DNA of 12,177 nucleotides from Gammaproteobacteria bacterium (lineage in GTDB: Bacteria > Pseudomonadota > Gammaproteobacteria > Pseudomonadales > Azotimanducaceae): positions 34,489 through 46,665 of the forward strand of contig PARM01000032.1 in assembly GCA_002711495.1 (NCBI GenBank), in the 5' to 3' direction. Made by a program: the position numbers and the translations under genes. Positions 1-7,301 of the stretch are shown here, one piece after another. Numbering within the stretch: position 1 is the first letter of the stretch; each line of letters opens with the position of its first letter. The notes below the pieces were generated by a model that made no database searches, had not been told where the DNA came from, and was given only the letters and a program-made list of their open reading frames with translations.

Positions 1-2
1 TT

Positions 3-281
3 TTAATTGCATTGTTGGGAGCAGCTGATTCGGTAACAGTAGCGGTAAGAGTAACTACCGTGATGCTTACAACGCCAGATAAAATGCGAGGCAGAGCCTT
101 TTCCTTAATGTATGTTGCAGCTCAAACATCAAACAATATCGGGACCATTTGGGTAGGTTTCTGGGCCGGGGTTATAGGGGCGTCCAGCACGATGGTTATG
201 GGTGGAATCATCTCGATTGTGATGACCCTTCTGATTCTATTATTATGGGAACCAATACGAAAATACAGGTCGAATGACTAA
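3..281 (+). CDS. MFS transporter, C-terminal fragment (5' end outside window)
   Basis: The reading frame is open from the window edge to a TAA at 279-281, so this is the last ~92 residues of a longer gene. An arginine/glycine-rich loop reading TPDKMRGRAFSL sits between two hydrophobic helices; this is the typical cytoplasmic loop of drug/siderophore-exporter-type MFS proteins (EntS-like, DHA3 group). The helices that follow (about residues 40-60 and 64-83 of the fragment) would be the last two of twelve, and the protein ends in a short basic cytoplasmic tail. The inner-membrane location follows from the family. The substrate cannot be told from this part. purK begins 36 bp downstream on the same strand with no visible terminator, so read-through is possible. 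Confidence 0.82.
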   Translation, partial: LIALLGAADSVTVAVRVTTVMLTTPDKMRGRAFSLMYVAAQTSNNIGTIWVGFWAGVIGASSTMVMGGIISIVMTLLILLLWEPIRKYRSND

Positions 282-317
282 ATCGTATAGAATCTGTCAT
301 TTACCTTTGGCTAGAAA

Positions 318-1448
318 ATGAAAATAGGGATATTAGGGGGCGGGCAACTTGCAGGCTTGCTTGCACAAGAAATAGCAAAAACAGAAGATGACTTGATAGT
401 TCTCGACCCAACCGATAAATGTCCCGCTGCGTTAATGGGAGCACGTCAGGTAATCGGAAGCCCAAGCTCTGAGCAAGACATCAGGCTATTTGCGAAGCAC
501 GTGGACGTGCTGACCGTTGAGCTTGAGAACATCAATACGCGTGCTCTAATCCAATTAGCGGCTGAGGGAATATCCATAATACCTAGTCCAAAAACACTGG
601 CAATTATTAAAGATAAATTGCTTCAAAAGCACTCTTTATTCGAGGCAGGGATACCAACTTGTGACTATTTTTCAGAGAACCAAAAATCGGTTAGTTCGAT
701 CGAAGAGCTCGGTTGGCCTTTGGTACAAAAGTCGCGCACTGGCGGCTATGATGGTAGAGGTGTTCTAATCCTTCAAGATAAATCGTATCGGCTAGACCTG
801 CTTAAAAAACCAACCTATTTTGAGGCGTTTATACCGGATGCCATAGAATTAGCGGTGATGGTTGCTAGAAATGAACGCGGTGACAACACGACTTGGGAGC
901 CAACTCGATTAGAATTTGATAAAAAACGGAACGTTCTAAAAACCCTATATTCGCCACCTGCTCTGTCACACAAAATACTTAGAGAAGCGAAACGAATGTC
1001 AATTGAGGCCGTTCGTGCGCTGGGCGGAGTGGGTTTGTTTGGTGTCGAACTATTTCTTACCAAAGATCACCGCTTATTAATAAATGAAGTCGCCCCGCGA
1101 GCTCACAATAGCGGGCATCACTCCATTGAATCGAGTGAGACCTCTCAGTTTCTTCAGCAATACAATATTCTCAGATCAAAACCGCTTACACCAACTCAGT
1201 CCAAATGCGCCGCGGTAATGTTTAATTTGCTAGGTGAGGCAGGTTTTGAAGGTAAAACCGTTATTGAAGGAGTCGACCTAATTGATGGCTTCGAGCATGT
1301 TTTCGTTCACCTCTACCAAAAATTTCACTGTTCTCCCCACAGAAAAATGGGACATGTTACCGTAACCGGAGAGACGCTATCGAATGCCAAAGAAAGAGCT
1401 GAAGAAATTCAGTCGCTGATTTCCGTTCGAGGAGAAAACCCAATATGA
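318..1448 (+). CDS. purK: 5-(carboxyamino)imidazole ribonucleotide synthase PurK
   Basis: PurK is an ATP-grasp enzyme of de novo purine synthesis. It uses ATP and bicarbonate to carboxylate aminoimidazole ribonucleotide (AIR) to N5-CAIR in the cytosol. The 376 residues match the usual family length. Visible marks are the N-terminal nucleotide-fold motif GGGQLA (residues 7-12), the ATP-grasp loop KSRTGGYDGRG (138-148), the metal/nucleotide segment NEVAPRAHNSGHHSIE (256-271), and the C-terminal KMGHVTV (343-349). A usually conserved Cys-Thr stretch after the HNSGH motif reads SSETSQF here, a mild departure. The ATG at 318 gives the canonical MKIGILGGGQ start, although the ribosome binding site is weak. 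The gene overlaps purE by 4 bp (ATGA), which implies translational coupling. The order purK-purE is the reverse of the E. coli operon. Confidence 0.97.
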   Translation: MKIGILGGGQLAGLLAQEIAKTEDDLIVLDPTDKCPAALMGARQVIGSPSSEQDIRLFAKHVDVLTVELENINTRALIQLAAEGISIIPSPKTLAIIKDKLLQKHSLFEAGIPTCDYFSENQKSVSSIEELGWPLVQKSRTGGYDGRGVLILQDKSYRLDLLKKPTYFEAFIPDAIELAVMVARNERGDNTTWEPTRLEFDKKRNVLKTLYSPPALSHKILREAKRMSIEAVRALGGVGLFGVELFLTKDHRLLINEVAPRAHNSGHHSIESSETSQFLQQYNILRSKPLTPTQSKCAAVMFNLLGEAGFEGKTVIEGVDLIDGFEHVFVHLYQKFHCSPHRKMGHVTVTGETLSNAKERAEEIQSLISVRGENPI

Positions 1449-1939
1449 AAAACGATGCGCCAATAGTAGGAATAATTATGGGAAGCGACTCTGACTTACC
1501 CAAAATGGAGAAGGCGAGAGAAAATTTGAAGCAGCTAGAGGTCAGGCACGAAATCTCAATAATCTCGGCTCACAGGACTCCAAAAAAAATGTTTGATTAT
1601 GCACAAAACGCGGAGAAAAATGGCTTTAGGGTCATTATCGCTGGTGCTGGTGGAGCGGCGCACCTACCGGGAATGGTCGCTTCTCTGACTCTTTTGCCGG
1701 TAATCGGTGTTCCAATTTCTGCGACGAAATTGGAGGGACAGGATTCATTACTATCAATCGTGCAAATGCCATTTGGGATACCCGTCGCGACCGTGGGAAT
1801 TGATAACTCGGGTAACGCGGCGTTATTGGCAGCCCAGATATTGAGTCTACACGATGAGAAAATTAGGGCTAACCTGCAAAGTTTTCGGTCCTCGCAAACA
1901 GAGCATCTGCTGGAAAAAGCATCTATGTTTGCTGACTAA
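1445..1939 (+). CDS. purE: N5-CAIR mutase PurE (class I)
   Basis: PurE converts N5-CAIR, the PurK product, to CAIR, so the two enzymes act in sequence in purine synthesis. The 164 residues fit a stand-alone bacterial class I PurE. The phosphate/substrate loop GSDSD (13-17), the catalytic-histidine segment SAHRTP (His43), and the glycine-rich AGAGGAAHLPGM stretch (66-77) are all intact, as is the PVIGVP segment. The ATG at 1445 overlaps the purK stop codon, and no separate ribosome binding site is needed. The gene ends only 17 bp before the stop of the convergent SOUL gene, and I see no hairpin between them, so the two transcripts probably overlap at their 3' ends. Confidence 0.97.
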   Translation: MKNDAPIVGIIMGSDSDLPKMEKARENLKQLEVRHEISIISAHRTPKKMFDYAQNAEKNGFRVIIAGAGGAAHLPGMVASLTLLPVIGVPISATKLEGQDSLLSIVQMPFGIPVATVGIDNSGNAALLAAQILSLHDEKIRANLQSFRSSQTEHLLEKASMFAD

Positions 1940-1956
1940 GAAACGTTGCTGATAAA

Positions 1957-2523
1957 TTATCGACGAATCACGGGCAACATAATCTCATTTCTGCGAAGAA
2001 ACGAGGGCATCCAAGGAGGATCGTATCGCGCCCAGATCGGGTTACCACTTGCTCTCCACTTTTCATTCTTTGCCAATCTGGCTTTGAGCCTTTTCAAGTT
2101 CTCTTCGTAGGTCTTTACCTTCCAACCACCCTTGTAAGCGAGAACAGCAACTTCCATGTTGATTTCTTTAATCAAAACATCGCTATTTGAGGGGCGTGGC
2201 GGGGTCAGAAGATCTTTCGGGAGAAAAAAAACAACCTCATAATATTCTTCCCCTGTTTTTTGCTGCATCACAGGGGCGGTCATTTCAATTTTTTTATTTA
2301 ATTCGTTATCACCGAAAATATAGCCAGCAAGTCGTCTAAAACCAATATTTCCAGACTCCCTGATCCCGCTGGCTACTGAGGTCGACGCTGTTATCGCCCC
2401 AGCATACTTCCTCACCTCCACTAATTCTGGGAGCGTATCGATTATCTCATAATCGGGAGTCTCAATGGCCAATACAGTCCCCGGTGAAGAGAACAACAAC
2501 AAAAAAGTCAAAACCTTTCTCAT
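1957..2523 (-). CDS. SOUL family haem-binding-type protein, exported
   Basis: The 188-residue product starts with a clear Sec signal peptide: a basic start (MRK), a hydrophobic core of leucines and phenylalanines, and a likely cut after Ala19 (TVLA). The mature part carries family hallmarks: GFRRLAGYIFGDN followed by KKIEMTAPV (residues ~61-85), a central PKDLLTPPRP turn (~102-111), and the terminal YDPPWMPSFLRRNE segment (~167-180). SOUL proteins bind haem or other tetrapyrroles in animals and plants. In bacteria their role is unclear, and the predicted place here is the periplasm. The ATG abuts the stop codon of the upstream DUF3429 gene (TAG then ATG), so the two are probably translated from one mRNA. 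Family assignment is firm; haem binding is not proven. Confidence 0.93.
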   Translation of the reverse strand: MRKVLTFLLLFSSPGTVLAIETPDYEIIDTLPELVEVRKYAGAITASTSVASGIRESGNIGFRRLAGYIFGDNELNKKIEMTAPVMQQKTGEEYYEVVFFLPKDLLTPPRPSNSDVLIKEINMEVAVLAYKGGWKVKTYEENLKRLKARLAKNEKWRASGNPIWARYDPPWMPSFLRRNEIMLPVIRR

Positions 2524-2952
2524 CTATGCCGCTCTCAAGAATACGAAACCCATGATGTGAAGGAATATCACGATTGTTGAGACAGTTGATCGCATCTTAA
2601 AATATCCCTCGGCTAGGTCCTCAACGTCAAAGAAATACCGCTCAACAAGTAAGACTAGCGCAAAAATACTTGCTAAGACTAACAAAACAAACCGATTAAG
2701 ATACAAAACAGAAAAAAAGGCAATTAAAACGCAGGCGTTCGATATTAAAAGTATTTTAATTTGATCTTTTTCAGATCTAAGCAATTGAAAACTCCTTGAC
2801 CACAAAGTCCCAGAGACAAAGCTAAGAATAGCTAAGGAATAGGTAACAAAAAAATTAACCCAAAATGGATTATTGAAAAAAAATAAGGGTCCAGCCATTG
2901 GCAATAGCCCTAGGTACCCAAGAATTTGGAACAACTTATATCTTAAAAACAA
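2524..2952 (-). CDS. DUF3429 integral membrane protein
   Basis: The 142-residue protein is almost all membrane: about five hydrophobic segments at residues ~8-26, 33-50, 67-83, 87-104 and 123-140. The first segment (GYLGLLPMAGPL), the YSLAILSFVSGTLW stretch with Trp51, and the YFKMRSTVST segment before the last helix match the DUF3429 pattern as I recall it. No biochemical function is known for this family. The start is a TTG at 2952 preceded at a fair distance by GGAAAA; a TTG six codons further in is possible. The gene runs directly into the SOUL gene with zero spacing, which suggests an envelope-related two-gene unit. Confidence 0.8.
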   Translation of the reverse strand: MFLRYKLFQILGYLGLLPMAGPLFFFNNPFWVNFFVTYSLAILSFVSGTLWSRSFQLLRSEKDQIKILLISNACVLIAFFSVLYLNRFVLLVLASIFALVLLVERYFFDVEDLAEGYFKMRSTVSTIVIFLHIMGFVFLRAA

Positions 2953-2988
2953 AAGAGAATTTTCCGAATGATTGATTACTATCTTTAA

Positions 2989-3001
2989 AGGCGGCTCGCC
3001 T
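2989..3001. repeat. 13-bp inverted repeat in divergent intergenic region
   Basis: AGGCG-GCT-CGCCT is a perfect 5-bp palindrome with a 3-bp centre, between the DUF3429 start (2952) and the SDR start (3077). It could be an operator or a small leader hairpin. It is short enough to occur by chance. Confidence 0.3.
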
Positions 3002-3064
3002 GATCCTTGGGAAAGTATATGTCGTAAAAATCACCGAGAAAATACGAATTTGTTCCTTTTTGCA

Positions 3065-3069
3065 GGGAG
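3065..3069 (+). promoter_or_regulatory. Shine-Dalgarno site fixing the SDR start
   Basis: GGGAG lies 7 bp before the TTG at 3077. It is the only good ribosome binding site in the leader. The alternative ATG at 2972 has none and would add 35 residues that do not fit the family. Confidence 0.7.
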
Positions 3070-3076
3070 AAGAAAA

Positions 3077-3778
3077 TTGGATGTCTTGATTGTCGGTGCA
3101 TCGGGAGGAATCGGGCAAGCTTTAGCGGAGAACTACGCCGATGCGGGTCACCAAGTAAGAGGCACATATTATAAGACTACGCCACAGGGGCTATCCGAGC
3201 AAATCGAGCTGTTACCTATGGACCCCACGAGTGAAACTAATGTTCAGACTACACTGTCAAAAATTCACTCATTAGATCTGGTCATTAACTGCGTTGGATT
3301 TCTCTCGTCAGAGGATGGCTTGCCAGAAAAGACCATTCGAAAATTTGAACCTCATGGTCTTGAGGAGAGTATAAGCATAAACACGCTTCCAACACTACTT
3401 ATCGCAAAATACGCTCAGAAGCTTTTACGCAAAAGCCAACAAAGTGTTTTCGCTTCAATCTCTGCGAAGGTAGGATCAATCGGAGATAACCAACTCGGCG
3501 GGTGGTATAGTTACCGTATCTCTAAAGCCGCTCTAAATATGGCACTCAAGACACTTAGCATCGAGTGGAGTAAAAGCGTTCCGAACTGTTGCGTAGCAGC
3601 TTTGCATCCAGGGACCGTCTCAACGAAACTCTCTGCCCCTTTTGTGGGAGATGGTAAAAAACATTCCTTGCTCTCCACCTCGCAGTCTGCTGCATGTATC
3701 AGCAAAGTCGTAAATAACCTAAGGCCTTTCGATACTGGAAGATTTTGGTCATGGGACGGAGAGGAGATCTGCTGGTAA
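3077..3778 (+). CDS. Short-chain dehydrogenase/reductase (C-factor/CsgA-like)
   Basis: This is an NAD(P)-dependent SDR. Starting at the TTG at 3077 it has 233 residues and begins MDVLIVGASGGIG, placing the cofactor motif GASGGIG at residues 7-13, exactly where the family has it. NCVG (71-74) is the structural NxxG motif. The active site holds the YRISK motif (Tyr146, Lys150), with a serine at 129 or 134. The stretch SAKVGSIGDNQLGGWYSYR is characteristic of the CsgA/C-factor-like cytosolic SDR subgroup. The reaction is oxidation or reduction of an alcohol/ketone; the substrate is unknown. It stands alone, divergent from the DUF3429-SOUL pair and convergent with the phosphotransferase, and is followed by a terminator-like hairpin. 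It could in principle supply a ketone to the monooxygenases nearby, but nothing in the sequence links them. Confidence 0.92.
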   Translation: MDVLIVGASGGIGQALAENYADAGHQVRGTYYKTTPQGLSEQIELLPMDPTSETNVQTTLSKIHSLDLVINCVGFLSSEDGLPEKTIRKFEPHGLEESISINTLPTLLIAKYAQKLLRKSQQSVFASISAKVGSIGDNQLGGWYSYRISKAALNMALKTLSIEWSKSVPNCCVAALHPGTVSTKLSAPFVGDGKKHSLLSTSQSAACISKVVNNLRPFDTGRFWSWDGEEICW

Positions 3779-3824
3779 GACCTCAAAAATAATAAATTAC
3801 AATAAAGCACAAGGCTTACACTTC

Positions 3825-3866
3825 TATCAAGTTTAATACTTTTGAACTTGATAATTTTCTTATTTT
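3825..3866 (+). terminator. Hairpin with T-rich tail after the SDR gene
   Basis: TATCAAGTT (3825-3833) and AACTTGATA (3845-3853) form a 9-bp stem with an 11-nt loop. The stem is followed on the + strand by ATTTTCTTATTTT. It lies 46 bp after the SDR stop and 6 bp beyond the stop of the convergent phosphotransferase gene. The stem is AT-rich, so termination strength is uncertain. The minus-strand exit has no T-tract, so it serves the SDR side best. Confidence 0.6.
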
Positions 3867-4930
3867 AGCAATTGGGCGCAATCAAGAGATTCTATTGCCT
3901 CAAAAGTCCTCTTCAATCCAGTCGCACCAACCTGAGCTCCCCGTTCGTTCCCTTGATCTAAAGTACCGCAAATGGCGATAGGGGTAATCATGAGGATCAG
4001 TAAATTATATCGATAATGCTCTAGACACTGATCAAAACTGTAATCCTTAACACCCATATCGATGAGTGTTTGATGATACTCCCGCAGGCAATTTAGCTCC
4101 GTATCACCTCTTATTTCAGCGTCGCAACTCTGGGCGCTAAAATAAGCGATATCATGAGTGCCATTGCCTCCTGTCGTGTTCTGCCAATCTACAGATATAA
4201 TGTCAGGAGAGCCATTCCTCTCTACCAGAAAGGAATTATCTACCCGATAATCCCCATGAATAATTGTCTGTTCACCACTCATTGCTTGGAGAAATAAATC
4301 CGCGTACTGATCTCCAATCTTCCTAACAATTTCTTCTCGATTTCCAGTGAAGTGTTGGCTAAAATTTTTCAAGGAAGGATCAATCCCTGGCCGAAGAATT
4401 TGATCTCGTCTGAACAAGGTAGTCCGCATATCAAGCTGGTAATTCAGCCAATCGAATTCTGAGGTACGCCCCCAATAGAGTCCGTGTAATTGCCCGGCCC
4501 TGATAAAAGCGGCTCGCAGGTGGCCTTCGGAAATACCTACTAGCTGATCCCCCGCCGTCTCATTTCCCAAATCATCCAAAACCAGCAAGAAATCTTGAGT
4601 AATCGGGTCGACAGAGGCGTACAGACATTTTGGGACTTCAATGGGGCAATCCTTAGCTAGATGCAGATAGAAGTTGACTTCGTTTTTATAAAAATTGAGT
4701 CCTTTCGAGAGCTCGCTATTTTCTGTTCTCGCTGTGCACTTCACAACCACCTTTTTATGTTCGCCAGAGGAAAGCGTGAGATGGCCTCGAGCGATTGAGG
4801 ACATAAGCCCCACGCCCTCGCCAAGTCCGGTGATTTTGACTTCTGCTATTTCACTGTCAAAGTGATGTCCAATGGTTTTGTTCGCTATTTCAACGTCGAA
4901 GTCTTCATAACGATCAATGACTATTCCCAT
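3860..4930 (-). CDS. APH/ecdysteroid-kinase-like phosphotransferase
   Basis: The 356-residue protein has the protein-kinase-like fold of small-molecule kinases. A glycine-rich loop GLGEGVGL (35-42), an ATP lysine in VVVKC (Lys64), a helix glutamate (Glu84 in FYKNEVNFY), the Brenner motif HGDYRVDN (His225, Asp227, Asn232) and the metal aspartate in SVDWQ (Asp248) are all present in order, so it should be an active ATP-dependent O-phosphotransferase. Length and the HGDYRVDN/DWQ pattern resemble the ecdysteroid-kinase-like (EcKL/CHK, DUF1679) branch of the APH clan; bacterial members are largely uncharacterised. It is cytosolic and has no signal peptide. AGAGG 5-6 bp before the ATG supports the start. 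It lies in the same orientation as BVMO1 but behind a terminator, so it probably has its own promoter between 4931 and 4980. The substrate is not readable; an antibiotic-resistance role is unlikely from the context. Confidence 0.88.
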   Translation of the reverse strand: MGIVIDRYEDFDVEIANKTIGHHFDSEIAEVKITGLGEGVGLMSSIARGHLTLSSGEHKKVVVKCTARTENSELSKGLNFYKNEVNFYLHLAKDCPIEVPKCLYASVDPITQDFLLVLDDLGNETAGDQLVGISEGHLRAAFIRAGQLHGLYWGRTSEFDWLNYQLDMRTTLFRRDQILRPGIDPSLKNFSQHFTGNREEIVRKIGDQYADLFLQAMSGEQTIIHGDYRVDNSFLVERNGSPDIISVDWQNTTGGNGTHDIAYFSAQSCDAEIRGDTELNCLREYHQTLIDMGVKDYSFDQCLEHYRYNLLILMITPIAICGTLDQGNERGAQVGATGLKRTFEAIESLDCAQLLK

Positions 4931-4983
4931 AGCAACCTCTAAAAATGCCGACTACTATTGAATGATAGCTTATCTCAAGATTT

Positions 4984-5014
4984 TCAAAAACCCCGCAATA
5001 TCAATACCGCGGGG
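4984..5014 (-). terminator. Rho-independent terminator of the minus-strand small ORF
   Basis: Read on the minus strand, CCCCGC (5014-5009) pairs with GCGGGG (4996-4991) across a 12-nt loop, immediately followed by TTTTTG. The 6-bp stem is almost pure G/C and the T-run is on the minus-strand side only, so direction is clear. It sits ~70 bp after the stop of the 52-residue ORF and 60 bp before the phosphotransferase start, separating the two transcription units. Confidence 0.75.
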
Positions 5015-5084
5015 CTTTGGGGTTAACAGGCAGGAACGTCAGGGCATGAAAGAACACGGGGACTACAAGTTTCAGAAATGCTAA

Positions 5085-5243
5085 CTAATCTTGCTCCATT
5101 GACCAGGTTTTACTGGTTGACCTTGCAAGTTCCCATTCTGAGAGCGAATCTTCAGAATCACATCGGTTAAGTCTCTTTTTCATCTCCGCTGTTTCGAACT
5201 CTATACGCTCGTTGCTGCGTGGTGCTGATTCTGGTAATGCCAT
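5085..5243 (-). CDS. Small ORF, 52 residues, unknown function
   Basis: On the minus strand an ATG at 5243 opens 52 codons ending in TAG at 5085-5087. The product begins MALPESAPRSNERIEF and ends in KTWSMEQD. It is polar and strongly charged (EFETAEMKKRLNR, then DSEDSLSEWE), with one cysteine (Cys28) and two tryptophans. There is no signal peptide or membrane segment, so a small soluble cytosolic protein is expected. AAGGA (5252-5256) lies 8 bp before the ATG, and a strong terminator of the right orientation follows ~70 bp downstream; these two signals make it a likely real gene despite its size. I do not recognise the family. It lies between BVMO1 and the phosphotransferase, all on the same strand. 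It could also be a structured non-coding transcript ending at the same terminator. Confidence 0.55.
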   Translation of the reverse strand: MALPESAPRSNERIEFETAEMKKRLNRCDSEDSLSEWELARSTSKTWSMEQD

Positions 5244-5361
5244 GATGCTTGTCCTTTTAGTGTATCGAGTTGACTATGAAAAGTGATACGCACCATATCA
5301 TCGTAAGGTTCACCCCTTTTAAGGAATAATTAGAAACTATTGTATTCTTATTTAGAATAGT
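5244..5361. other. Intergenic: AT-rich hairpin after BVMO1 and leader of the small ORF
   Basis: AAACTATT (5334-5341) and AATAGTTT (5356-5363) form an 8-bp inverted repeat overlapping the BVMO1 stop codon. An alternative 6-bp hairpin, TATTCT/AGAATA (5343-5348/5354-5359), lies inside it. On the minus strand it could be a weak terminator for BVMO1, but only a mixed CTAATTATTCC tail follows. A 5-bp inverted repeat TGATA/TATCA lies at 5284-5300. No clear promoter for the small ORF is visible, so read-through from BVMO1 remains possible. Confidence 0.4.
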
Positions 5362-7212
5362 TTAGGACTCAAATATGTAAGGATTTAACGTCTCTTCGGC
5401 TTCTCGACGGATCTTGTGCCACTCTCTGCCCCCGTAATAAGCTAGACTTCCCGGATCTGCCTCTCCTTCTCCGTTATAGTATGAAATACAGTCCCGAAGA
5501 GGAGCGGAAGCGATATCTGCTTGACGGCAGTGTTCCGCATAGCGGTTCTCTGACTCCGCATCTACATCAACGACACTTATTCCATCATCCCGCATTTTTT
5601 CTAACAACTTAACGATATAATCGGCATGAGTATCAATGGCATCGGTAAAATTAAAGCTTCCGCCTCCCCCTTGTGGCCCAGATACAATAAACAGGTTAGG
5701 AAACCCCTCACTGTGGATCCCAAGAAAAGTTTTGGTCCCTTTCGACTCCCATTTTTCGTGCAATGAGGTTCCGGTCTTCCCGACTATCATATTGAAGGTT
5801 GATGTAGCCATCCATTGAAAACCAGTAGCGTAAATAAGCACGTCTAACGGGTAATTTTTTCCTGCGTGACAAACTCCCTCTTTACTGATCTCCTGAACAC
5901 CATTCGGAGCAGTATCTACCAAATGCACATGAGGCAGATTAAAAGCAGGCAAATACTCATCGTGGAAAGTAGGCCTTTTGCATCCATAGGGGTAGTAAGG
6001 TTTCAAGGCTTCAGCGGTTTTTCTGTCTTCGACAATCAAATCAACTCTGGCTCGAATCTGTTCCATTATCCGAAAATTGCTGTTGAGGGTTTTCTCCATC
6101 AACTCTTTTGCCGAGAGTTTTTTAACGTGCGATTTTCTATCTTTGAAGTCTGGCACGTTTCCTGATAAGTATTCATCATTGGCTTTCATGGCCGTCCTGC
6201 CTGCAGATATCCTAGCAAATCTGGCCCTTCTGGCGACTGCCCAGCCAGGTTCTTTGCTCCAAGCTTCTATCTCTTCAGCTGTTGTCTCTCGCTGATCTCT
6301 GACATCGACCGAGGAGGGTGTTCGCTGAAAAACGTATAGCTCCCTTACTATCTTTGCTAACTCTGGGATAGTTTGAACAGCGGTAGCGCCAGTACCAATT
6401 ATCCCAACTCGCTTACCTTTTAAATCAACCTGATAATCCCACCGAGAGGTATGAAACGACGTTCCCTCAAATTTCTCCATTCCTTTTATGCGAGCTAACT
6501 TGGGAGTAGTCAAAATACCATTAGCCAAAATTACGAATTTAGCTCGCATCTTATCGCCTCGGTCTGTGTGAACTGACCAAACCTTCTTGTCCTCGCTCCA
6601 CTCAGTCTTTTCTACACTTGTATGAAACAAACAGTGATCGTAAAATCCGAATTTTTCTGCCATTTTTTGGCAGTACTCGAGAATTTCAAAGCCCGAGGCA
6701 AATTTCATTGTGGGGACGTACCCCATTTCTTCGAGCAACGGTAGGTAAGAATATGACTCGACGTCGCATGCGACTCCTGGGTAACGATTCCAGTACCAGG
6801 TTCCTCCAACATCACCCCCTCGCTCGCAAAACCTCACATCTTTAAACCCAGCAGCTCTTAGCTTGTACCAAAGTAAAAGGCCCGCAAAACCGGCTCCTAT
6901 CACAAGAATTTCGCACTCATCATCTAAGATATCTCGCTTCACAGGTTCGCTCGAATAAACATCCTTAATGTAATCTGAAAACTCGCCTTCGAGAGCCACA
7001 TATTCTCCCACGCCACGTCTCGCCTCTTTAAACTCTCTATACTTGGCTTGCTCTTCCGATCCAAAAACAGCGCCAGGGAATTGCTCTGGCAGAGTCTTAA
7101 GTGATTCCTCATTTACAAGCGAGTAACCTTTTCCGGAAATTTTTTCAGTCGCTTTAGCAGCTCGAGTGCTAAATCGTTTTAACCCCGTCTTTCGATCGAT
7201 ACTTATTACCAT
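5362..7212 (-). CDS. Type I Baeyer-Villiger monooxygenase (BVMO1)
   Basis: This is an FAD- and NADPH-dependent flavoprotein that inserts one oxygen atom next to a ketone, giving an ester or lactone. Residues 101-111 hold the first Rossmann motif GAGFAG, followed by GGTWYWNRYPGVACD (136-150), whose Asp150 should match Asp66 of phenylacetone monooxygenase. The BVMO fingerprint FxGxxxHTxxWD is complete (Phe248, Gly250, His254, Thr255, Trp258, Asp259), and the NADPH motif GTGATA is at 273-278. At 616 residues it is longer than classic ~540-residue enzymes because of a ~100-residue N-terminal extension, as in the cyclopentadecanone / 4-hydroxyacetophenone monooxygenase type. GAGG 6 bp before the ATG supports the start. 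It is divergent from the acyl-CoA dehydrogenase with a shared control region. The substrate is unknown; N- or S-oxidation cannot be excluded. Confidence 0.96.
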   Translation of the reverse strand: MVISIDRKTGLKRFSTRAAKATEKISGKGYSLVNEESLKTLPEQFPGAVFGSEEQAKYREFKEARRGVGEYVALEGEFSDYIKDVYSSEPVKRDILDDECEILVIGAGFAGLLLWYKLRAAGFKDVRFCERGGDVGGTWYWNRYPGVACDVESYSYLPLLEEMGYVPTMKFASGFEILEYCQKMAEKFGFYDHCLFHTSVEKTEWSEDKKVWSVHTDRGDKMRAKFVILANGILTTPKLARIKGMEKFEGTSFHTSRWDYQVDLKGKRVGIIGTGATAVQTIPELAKIVRELYVFQRTPSSVDVRDQRETTAEEIEAWSKEPGWAVARRARFARISAGRTAMKANDEYLSGNVPDFKDRKSHVKKLSAKELMEKTLNSNFRIMEQIRARVDLIVEDRKTAEALKPYYPYGCKRPTFHDEYLPAFNLPHVHLVDTAPNGVQEISKEGVCHAGKNYPLDVLIYATGFQWMATSTFNMIVGKTGTSLHEKWESKGTKTFLGIHSEGFPNLFIVSGPQGGGGSFNFTDAIDTHADYIVKLLEKMRDDGISVVDVDAESENRYAEHCRQADIASAPLRDCISYYNGEGEADPGSLAYYGGREWHKIRREAEETLNPYIFES

Positions 7213-7301
7213 GAACTACCTCTTTGGCTGCATCTTTTGTTCAAGTTATGAAAAAATGGTGATGCCTCATAAAGTTCCTCTGCTCACCTTTTCCTTATAA
7301 G

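Noticed and set aside
1940..1956. Terminator between purE and the SOUL gene
   Set aside because: Only 17 bp with no inverted repeat.
2936..3167. Two 60-codon minus-strand frames across the DUF3429/SDR intergenic region
   Set aside because: They overlap the well-supported SDR N-terminus or its leader, have low-complexity unlikely composition and no ribosome binding site.
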